From assembly GCA_002179805.1 (NCBI GenBank), contig NAVB01000885.1, positions 1 through 48,137 of the forward strand: a stretch of DNA of 48,137 nucleotides, given 5' to 3'. Each line of letters starts with the position of its first letter. Position 1 is the stretch's first letter. The DNA comes from Acanthamoeba lenticulata (lineage: Eukaryota > Discosea > Longamoebia > Acanthamoebidae). Under the pieces are notes generated by a model. That model was not told where the DNA came from. It did no database searches and saw only the letters and a list, made by a program, of their open reading frames with translations. Shown one piece after another: positions 41,046 through 48,137 of this stretch. Both the position numbers and the translations under genes were made by a program.

Positions 41046-44000
41046 ATGGATGTTGTGGCGGCCCAAGAGTTTGATTTGCCGTTCGACGTGGGCGATGCCG
41101 AAGTCAGTGGCTTGGCTTTTCACCCCGACAAGCCCGTTGCCTACGTTGCTGCTGGCGAACATCTTTTCGGTCTCTCGCCCGTGCACCTTTTATTTTTATT
41201 CCTTTTTTACCTCCATTATTTGTATAATAATCCTGATTTTTTGGCCCCCACCCACAGCCTTTGATTTGCTGAGCGGAGCCCTCAGCGCCCGTGGCCGAGT
41301 GAATCCGGGCAGCCGCATCCAAACCCTCCTGTCCTCGCCCGACTACCTCGTCGCCGCCACAGAGGTTCGTGCGACGCCTCTCTCTCCCTCCGCTCCGCGT
41401 ATGAAGCTAGACTTGCGGCTGACGTGTACGGTGTGTGTAGGACGGATGCCTGTACGTGTACGAGGGCGACTTCCTGGTGAGCGGCTCCGTCGGGCCGCTG
41501 TGCCCGTCGTCCGTGTTCCTCGGCGGCAAGGGCGAGCGCGTGCCCTTTGCCGCCGTGACGCTCTCCCCCATCATGTCGTGGCTCTTCTACGCGCGGAGCG
41601 ACAGCAAGGAGATCAACGGTCCTCCTGCCCCTCCCTTCCTCCCCATTGGCGGCCTGGTGACCACGCCCCTGGAGGGACTTCCACGGCTAACGGCTGTCTG
41701 TTGTTATTTGGGCGGGGGGCGGAGTGCAGTGATCGACCTGAGCTCCAAGCAGAAGCTGGCCTTCCGGATGGACGCCAAGAAGCCCGTCACCGCCCTGGCC
41801 TGCGACCCCGGCTCGCCCCAGCTCGTACGCGCTTCGCCTGTGACGCGATTGACGGACTGACTAACTGACCTGGCGGGCGCTATGCTGCAGGCGGCGGCCT
41901 CGTCCGACGGTGTCGTGCGTGTGTGGGACTACTCTCGTCAGCGCATCCACTTCCAGACGGACGGTGCGTCGTCTTGCTCGCGCGTCTCGGGTCCCGAGGC
42001 ATAAACTCACACTGCGGCGATGCTGCTGGCGCCTGCGCGTGCCAGATTTCAACTCGATCTCGCTGGCCAAGAAAATCCCATTGTCGCGTATCAGCGCGCT
42101 CGAGTTCTTCCAGCAGCAGATCGTCGCCGTCGGGCAGAACGGCGTGGTCGTGCTGTGGAACCTCGCGCTCAAGGAGGCCAGCAAGGTCTCCGCCGGCTGG
42201 TACGCTATGCAACACACACACTGCGATCCTGTGCGATGATTGACACAAGATCGCAGCCGTATCATGCGCCACATGCTGCCTGTCGTGGGAGCGGTGGCTC
42301 ACCACGCGCTGCCGTGCCTGTTCACGCTGAGCACCAACGGGACTCTCTTCTCGTGGAAGCTCAGCACTCGCCTGGACAAGAAGATCAGCATTCATCCCGG
42401 CGGTGCGTGTCTTTCGTCGCTTTCGTTCTTTCTTCGCTTTTCGTTTTCTTTTATTAATCATTAATAAGCACCTAAACAATTATTTTGCTTGGGCAGGCTA
42501 CACGCATGACTTCAATGCGGTGGTGACGGAGACGGAGAGGCGCGTCGACTACATGTCGAGCTTCGGGGACCGGGCCGACGCTCCCCAGTTGGAAGCCACT
42601 GGACTCATCGCCCACCAGTCCCTCAACTACCTTGCTTTCCTCTTCAACGTGCGCTGCTCTTTTTTTTTCTTTTTCAATTTTTATTCTTCAAAACAATTCA
42701 ATTTGTTCTTATGTTGGCTCCTTTCCACAGAGGGCCACCAGGACCGACGGAGCTCCGCCGTCGCAGCTTAGCACTCGCGTCAGCATCTACAGCCTCATGC
42801 CCCGGTACGCAGAATTTAATAATTCATTTGTAAATAATTCTTATTCTTATTTTTTATTTTTGTTTATTTTCAGCTGACGGCCCGTGCGGGATCCAAACAA
42901 CAATGCGTGCTCAGATCGAATCCGGCAATGCTGCTGCCGCAGGTCGAACGTATCGAAGTGCAGTCGGACTTCTTCCACGAGGAGCGCTTCACGTTCGACT
43001 TCCCGACCGACCGCTTCCACTTTATCGACCGTAACAAGGTCCAGTCGCACTCGCTGCTCGACAGCAACAACATGCTCGAGGACGAGCTCCCGCCCGTGCC
43101 CGAGGACGTCGGTGCGCTTTCTCTCACCCTCTCCCTTTCGCCGCCGCTCTTTGCCTCACCTCCCGACCTCGGGCATCAACAGGGACGACGCTCCACCCGA
43201 CCCGCTTCCTGTACAGCCCGATCCAGCGCCAGTTCCTGGTCTTTGGCGAGCTCTACGACACCATCGCCCTCAACAAGGACGAAGGTTCGGCGACAAGACC
43301 TCCATGTTTTTATATTTTTTGGTTTGTTTCATTATTCAGTTTGGGTTTTTAACGGGCCTTTTCACTGGCGCAGATTCGTCGTTTGATTCGCCGCTGTCCA
43401 ACGCGCGGGACCAGAAGAAGTCGCTGTTGGCCCTCAAGCTCAAGGAGGTCAAGCGAGGTTCAGCGCGCGGCGCCAACGACGGCGACGCCGGAGGGAACGG
43501 TGGAGGCGGCGCCGGCGCCGGCGGCGAGCCGTCCGACGACCTCGGTGGCGAGGGCGAAGGCGGCAGCGGTGGCGGCGACGAGGACCCGCAGGCCATGAAG
43601 AAGAAAAAGAAGGAGCGGCGGGGTGAGAAGGAGTCTAAAAAGAAGCTCCTGAGCAAGTTCCAGGTGCGCACCTACGCGCACCTGCCCGCGACCTCGGTCT
43701 CCCAGCGGTACGAGCTCGCCCTCTTGACCTCGAGAATGCCTTCGCAGCTGGCCATTGGCGTTGGACTCACACCACGATGGACTCGCACAGGACGAGGTAC
43801 CGGTGCTGGCTGAGCGGCGACCACAACTCGAGCGAGGGCAAGAACGCTCCGCGCGTGCTGCAAAAGGGTGCGTCGTCCACATTTTTTTTATTTTAAGGTA
43901 TTTTATTCATTTTTCTCCACAATCCGGGGGATGCAGGGCGCGACGGCGTATTCATCGGGAGCCATCACCTCGAATACCTTGTCCTGTCCGAGACTGGCGA

Positions 44001-46064
44001 AAAGGTGCTCATCTTTGCCTGATGATAACACAACAGGAACTGGACTCACGATGCCGGGGGGGGGGGATTTAGATGCACGTTGCTTCCACGAATGCCCCTT
44101 CAGCATCGCAGGCCGCCCACAAGTTGAAGCTCTTCTTCCCCCGCCCCATGCTCCGCGTCTTCAAGACCCCTCTTGGTATTTGTCGCTTTCGCTTTTCAAG
44201 TCTTCGTTTTCGTTCTTCTCATCGCACTTTTTCTCGTGTGACCGCAGCGAGCGAGCGGGCGGTGCTGTACTTTGACCCGGCTGACAGCAAACTGGTCTAT
44301 TCGCTGAACGTGACCACCGGCTCGACCGAGATCACGTCCTTCCTGCCCTCGCCCGAGCGCCGCCACAGCCTGAAGCTGCACCGCGGTGAAGTCCCGCTCG
44401 ACGTCCTCTGGAAGCCCCAAGCCGTACGCACTTCCCTACTTTCCCATCTCCCTCTTGCCCGCTAATCACCGTCGATTGGCCTCGCTCACCTGCGCGTCGT
44501 TGCAGGCGTCGTCGCACACCCACCTGGCCGCCGTGGTGACGACGCACTTCATCCGCCTGTTCTCCTCCGACCTCCGCGGCAACGTGCGTGAGATCTTCAA
44601 GTACGAGAAGCCCTACAAGGCCGGCCCGGCCTACTTCCAGAGCGGCTACTGGCTCGGCAGCTCGTTCCTGTTCTCGACTCCGAGCAGCGTGTCGTACCTC
44701 ACCATCGAGGGCATCGTCCGTCCGCTCTGCTCGCTCGATGTCTCTGGCGCCGGTGCGACAATCTGCCGTTGGGCTGGCTGGCGTGTTGCTCGTTGGGCTC
44801 ATGTGCTTTTCTTTATGTCCTGCAGTGATCACGGCGGTCCTCAACGACCGCATCGTCTACGCGTGCCCCTACCACGACCGTACCCAAATCCGCTCGCAGC
44901 CGGTCGGCCTGCTCGAGCCTCTGCTCATGGTCCGCCCCTCCACGAAACAGGGAAAGGATAAAAGGAAGAAAAAAAAAAGAAAAACAAAACACTGAAGCAG
45001 GTGGTGTCGTGGATGGCACGAACAGGGCCAGTTGTCGATGGCGCCCTTCCTGCGGCTGTCGCCGCACCATCTTCGGCCGCTCATTGCTCGCATCGTGGGC
45101 CGGTTCGACGCTCGGCGCGTAAGCCAGTTCCTCCTGGACGAGCTCGACAGACGGGTACGCATGCACACACGCACATACAACACAGACAGCTCGCTGCGAT
45201 ATTCATCGATCTCGCTGCAGGGTCTGCCTGACTTGGCCTTTGCACTCGCCGAGAACTCAATCCTGCTGGACGACATTTACAAGTTCGAGCTGGCGGTGAG
45301 GTCCCTTTCCTTTCACAAGGCGATCAACCTGCTCTACAAGACCTACAAGAACTCGCCCGGTTCGTTTTTTGCATTATTGCAAAGAGCGAAGACTGTCGCT
45401 TTCGCTTTCGTTCTTTCTGCTGACGAGGGAGGGGAATAGAGTATCCGACGCTGCCGGCCTCCTCCGAGTTGCGCAGCCGCTTTGTGCAGCTAGCCGAAGT
45501 AGCGGTCGACTTCCAGCAATACGAGATCGCCCGGCGCTGCTACGAGGTGCTCAACGACCACTACGCCCTGCTCCACATCTACGCCATCTGCCGGTCCGTG
45601 TCGTGGCCTCTGCTTCTGCATCTGCCTCGAAAACTGATGTAGGATGATGCTCTGTAGTGACGTCGAGGGCCTCAAGTCGCTGACTCTGGGCGACATCCAA
45701 GACGCTCCTGTGGGGCTTGCCGAGCTGGCGCAGATGTTGATCGCCGTCGAGGTACGACCTCACGCAATGGACCGCTCAGGGTGGTCACGTCGTGCTGAAG
45801 GGGAAGAGGAATGTCTCTATGTACATGCAGAACGTGGAGAAGTCGAAGCAAGGAGGCGGAGGAGGGGTGGCCAACGCGCCATTCACATCCCTCTACACCA
45901 CAAGCCACTGGAACGCGCTGCAAGCTACCCACCCCATCATGCGGGTACGCCCCCTTCTCTCTCCCAACCTCTGTCGCTCTTTGTAGCGCCTCGTTCCCGA
46001 TGTTGTTTCATCGTTTTCCTCCAACGTTGGCGCTGTCTATGCGGTTCTTCTCGGTGTGTTATGA
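41046..46064 (+). CDS. TTRAY2: TSET-complex TTRAY2/TWD40-2-like beta-propeller and alpha-solenoid protein
   Basis: A roughly 5-kb gene with about 18 short introns. The N-terminal half shows WD40-type blades: VSGLAFHPDKPVAYVAAGEH, PVTALACDPGSPQLAAASSD, GVVRVWDYSRQRIHFQTD, QQIVAVGQNGVVVLWNLA. Later segments follow plant TWD40-2 closely: VQSDFFHEERFTFDFPTDRF, FVLIF-like end of propeller 2, ITAVLNDRIVYACPYHD then QPVGLLEPLLM (plant: ALNDRLLLAHP...VGLLEPLLIGF), RIVGRFDARRVSQFLL, ELAVRSLSFHKAINLLYKTY, FVQLAEVAVDFQQYEIARRC and, at the end, HPIMR joined to LVPDVVSSFSSNVGAVYAVL (plant: TIPSIVADHIGVYLG). TSET is an ancient coat-like complex for plasma-membrane endocytosis. The protein ends there and lacks the long plant C-terminal tail. 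A Gly-rich/Lys-rich insert lies at about 43460-43660. Confidence 0.8.
44056..44066. repeat. G11 homopolymer in the TTRAY2-like gene
   Basis: Eleven consecutive G residues in a probable intron just before the exon AAHKLKLFFPRPML. Frame cannot be followed through it, so it is treated as intronic. Confidence 0.75.
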
Positions 46065-46168
46065 TCGGGATTGAACGAAAGTGACAGAAGTCGAATTGTT
46101 AAAAGATTTTATGGCAAAGAATGGAAATCCATTCTTCCAGTAAGATCACCAAATCCTACCCCACCCAC

Positions 46169-46656
46169 TTAATGGTTGCTCTCCTCCTTACCCTCGACGG
46201 AGAACTGGTTGCGGTTGGGCGAGGCACGGGCGTACGAAACGCTCAGCCTGCGGCCATCAAGCTCCTGGTCGTGCATGGCCTCAGCAGCCTTCTGGGCATC
46301 CTCGGCACTGTGGAAGGTCACGAAACCAAAACCGCGCGACCGACCGGTCTCCCTGTTGACCACAACTCGCACTGCACCAATCGCGTAAAATTTAGCCGAT
46401 GAAGTGGAGATTGCGGCAGAACATTATAATCCCGATCACGATGATCTGAGGAGGTGGAGCGGCACATACCGTGCTTGACCTCACCGTGCTCCTGGAAGGC
46501 GTTCCTGAGCTGGTTCTCGTCGGTGTTCCACGAGATGCCGCCGACGAAGAGACGAGTGGGGTTGATGTCCTCGGTGAACCGGCGAACAGCCACCATGTTG
46601 AAGGCGCTGCGGGGACTGAAGAGGGAGGCGACGGAACGGGAGGCAAGGCGGTTCAT
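46169..46656 (-). CDS. Single-RRM RNA-binding protein with probable mitochondrial targeting
   Basis: Two exons (46470-46656 and 46169-46371) give 129 residues. The first 28 (MNRLASRSVASLFSPRSAFN) are rich in Arg and Ser with no acid, typical of a mitochondrial presequence. One RRM follows, with RNP2 (RLFVGGI) and RNP1 (RGFGFVTF): TRLFVGGISWNTDENQLRNA, VRVVVNRETGRSRGFGFVTF, AEAMHDQELDGRRLSVSYAR. It resembles plant glycine-rich RRM proteins (GRP/ORRM types), but the glycine tail is absent. It likely binds organelle RNA; targeting is inference. The gene is tail-to-tail with the TTRAY2-like gene (104 bp between stops). Confidence 0.85.
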
Positions 46657-46878
46657 TTTTGTGCGGATGGGAAGGAGCGATGGACGAAAGGGCAAATCGA
46701 ATCTTTGTCCGGCAGGTCTCTTGCGGCCTGCTCTTCCCTTCCTCCTTTTTTCCCCCTGCGGCGTCGACACGAAAACCGGAGTTAATACCTGGAAATATGA
46801 GACTCCGGATGTGCTGTAACGTTCTTCTTGTCCGCCGTGGTGCCCTTCCCACAGGTGGGCCAGGGCCCGGAATGTGTG
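46657..46878. promoter_or_regulatory. Bidirectional promoter between the RRM gene and the last gene
   Basis: 222 bp between divergent starts. A possible 5' UTR intron acceptor (cccacag) lies at about 46848-46854 for the plus-strand gene. Confidence 0.35.
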
Positions 46879-48137
46879 ATGACGACGATCCCGCCGCTCA
46901 AGCCCGAGGGCGTCCAGGACTGGCTGGGCAAGAAGCTCGACTGGAACCCGACCTTCATCCCGTCCGCGCAACGCCCGGCCCCGCCTCCGCCGCTGTCCCT
47001 GGCCGCCGGGCAGGGCCCCACGCTCGATGACAACGGCGTCGTTGGCCCGAACGGAGGAATCAAGGCCGGCGCGGTCAGCGTTCCCCTTGACGCCAAGGGC
47101 GGCAGCTACCTCATGCTGGTCCCGCCCTCGCGCAAGCTGCGCATCCCCAAGGTGTCGCTGCCCTACTGCGACTCGACGACGCCCACCCTCCGGTACTCCT
47201 TCGTGCCCGCCCCTCTTTACCCGCGAGCACAGCCCGAGCCGGGCGTGTTTTGTGTGTGTTGGCTGACGGGTGGCCGGACAGCCGCACCCTTTCGGACGAG
47301 AACGTGCGGCGCATGGCGCACTACGCCGGGAGGAGCACCGACGCCTCGGGCAACACCTCCGATGGCGACACGCTCGACCAAGATGTGCGTCGTTTTCCCA
47401 TTTCAAATCTTTTTTCTTGATAATAATTTGTTATTGAGCAAATGATGACAACGGTGGACTACAGGACGTGGACAGCACCGAGTTCTCGGGCACGTCGGAG
47501 ATTCCCTCCTCCACCAACGTCGATGACACGTTCTCCCCCATGACCGACAACACTGAGGACGACGTGCGCGCCCTCCCTCACCCTCCTGCCCAGGCGCGCA
47601 CAAAGGCGATTCCTCATCGTCGTCTTCATGAGCGCAGGAAGAGGACACGGAAACAGAGACGGTGCGCGAGGTCGATGACGAAGAGGACCGGGAGCGTGTG
47701 GAGAAAGAAGGCGCCAAGCCCGAAGGTGCGCCATCGCCTCCCACCTCGCCTCATTCCAATGCTTTGAATCTCCTCCAGGCAGGGACTGACGCGCAGACGC
47801 GTGTCTGCAGGCGAGAAGCAGGAGAGCGAGACCCCGAACGAGTCCAACGAGGAGACCCTGGCCACCATCTCGGCCGAGCGCAACAAGATCACGTACTCAC
47901 TCTGCTTTGAATCAGTCGCCCTCCTTCCACCGCCTCACCTTGGGGAACCACCAGGAACGCTCGTGAGGGCATGCGCCGGATGCTCCTGCTCATGGACCTG
48001 GGCCGCTTCAACTCGGCGTTCGACCACGCCGACCTCTCCATCCGCTTGCTCCGTACAGCTCTCTTCGCTTTTTTTCCCTCGCTTTTCGTTCTTCGCTCTA
48101 TTTTTTTTAATTTTTATTTCATGATATTTTTAATGAT
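46879..48137 (+). CDS. Unidentified gene, 5' part (runs off the right edge)
   Basis: The in-frame ATG at 46879 (MTTIPPLKPEGVQDWLGKKL) opens exon 1, ending in DSTTPTL at about 47192. Further exons are RTLSDENVRRMAHYAGRST (from about 47280), an acidic Ser/Thr region (VDSTEFSGTSEIPSSTNVDD), two short Glu-rich exons, and SEETLATISAERNKI-type sequence (NEETLATISAERNKIT). The last visible exon is NAREGMRRMLLLMDLGRFNS followed by AFDHADLSIRLL, helical and TPR-like. I do not recognise the family. The open frame reaches back to 46828 (VVPFPQVGQGPECV), so a spliced upstream exon is possible. The true end lies outside the window. Confidence 0.6.

Noticed and set aside
43460..43882. Minus-strand frame opposite the Gly-rich part of the TTRAY2-like gene
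   Set aside because: Low-complexity shadow of the plus-strand exon; no family motif.

Overview
The window is eukaryotic nuclear DNA, almost certainly from an Acanthamoeba-like amoebozoan. Nearly every gene is cut by short introns (about 45-130 nt, typically GTACG/GTGCG...CAG). Exons are rich in C/G at third codon positions, genes are 100-480 bp apart on both strands, and a 119-nt 5S rRNA closely resembles what I remember of the Acanthamoeba castellanii 5S rRNA (not checked by alignment). I rebuilt exon chains by hand from splice signals, reading phase and family motifs, so gene spans below cover exons plus introns.

Left part (1-8 kb): tail of an unidentified gene; an augmin HAUS8/QWRF-like subunit; the SMC5/6 SUMO ligase NSE2 on the minus strand, back-to-back with an OTUD5-type deubiquitinase; a tRNA-Cys(GCA) and a 5S rRNA gene, each with its own T-run terminator; a PNPOx-like flavin-fold protein; and a dual-specificity phosphatase. 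Next (8-16 kb): a phospholipid:diacylglycerol acyltransferase (PDAT) with a possible extra 5' exon set, a RhoGAP, and an SFT2-type Golgi membrane protein.

Middle (16-31 kb): a secreted PNGase F-like amidase with thioredoxin-like and PA regions, a damaged gene for a secreted protein, a long universal-stress-domain protein, a large DUF1538-type multi-pass membrane protein, a tandem calponin-homology protein, a coiled-coil/PHD-finger protein, and eIF3j divergent from a two-block TPR protein.

Right part (32-48 kb): a TBC1D7-like protein (TSC-complex family), a SNF1/AMPK-like kinase with an ambiguous and possibly membrane-anchoring tail, a small single-span protein resembling complex III subunit UQCR11/QCR10, a CH-IQ-DH-PH RhoGEF, a TSET-complex TTRAY2/TWD40-2-like protein, a probable mitochondrial RRM protein, and the start of an unidentified gene running off the end.

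The genes do not form a single pathway. Recurring themes are membrane traffic (TTRAY2, SFT2), Rho/actin control (RhoGAP, RhoGEF, CH protein), nutrient/energy signalling (TBC1D7, AMPK-like kinase) and ubiquitin/SUMO (OTUD5, NSE2). No mobile element, CRISPR array or prokaryotic operon is visible.
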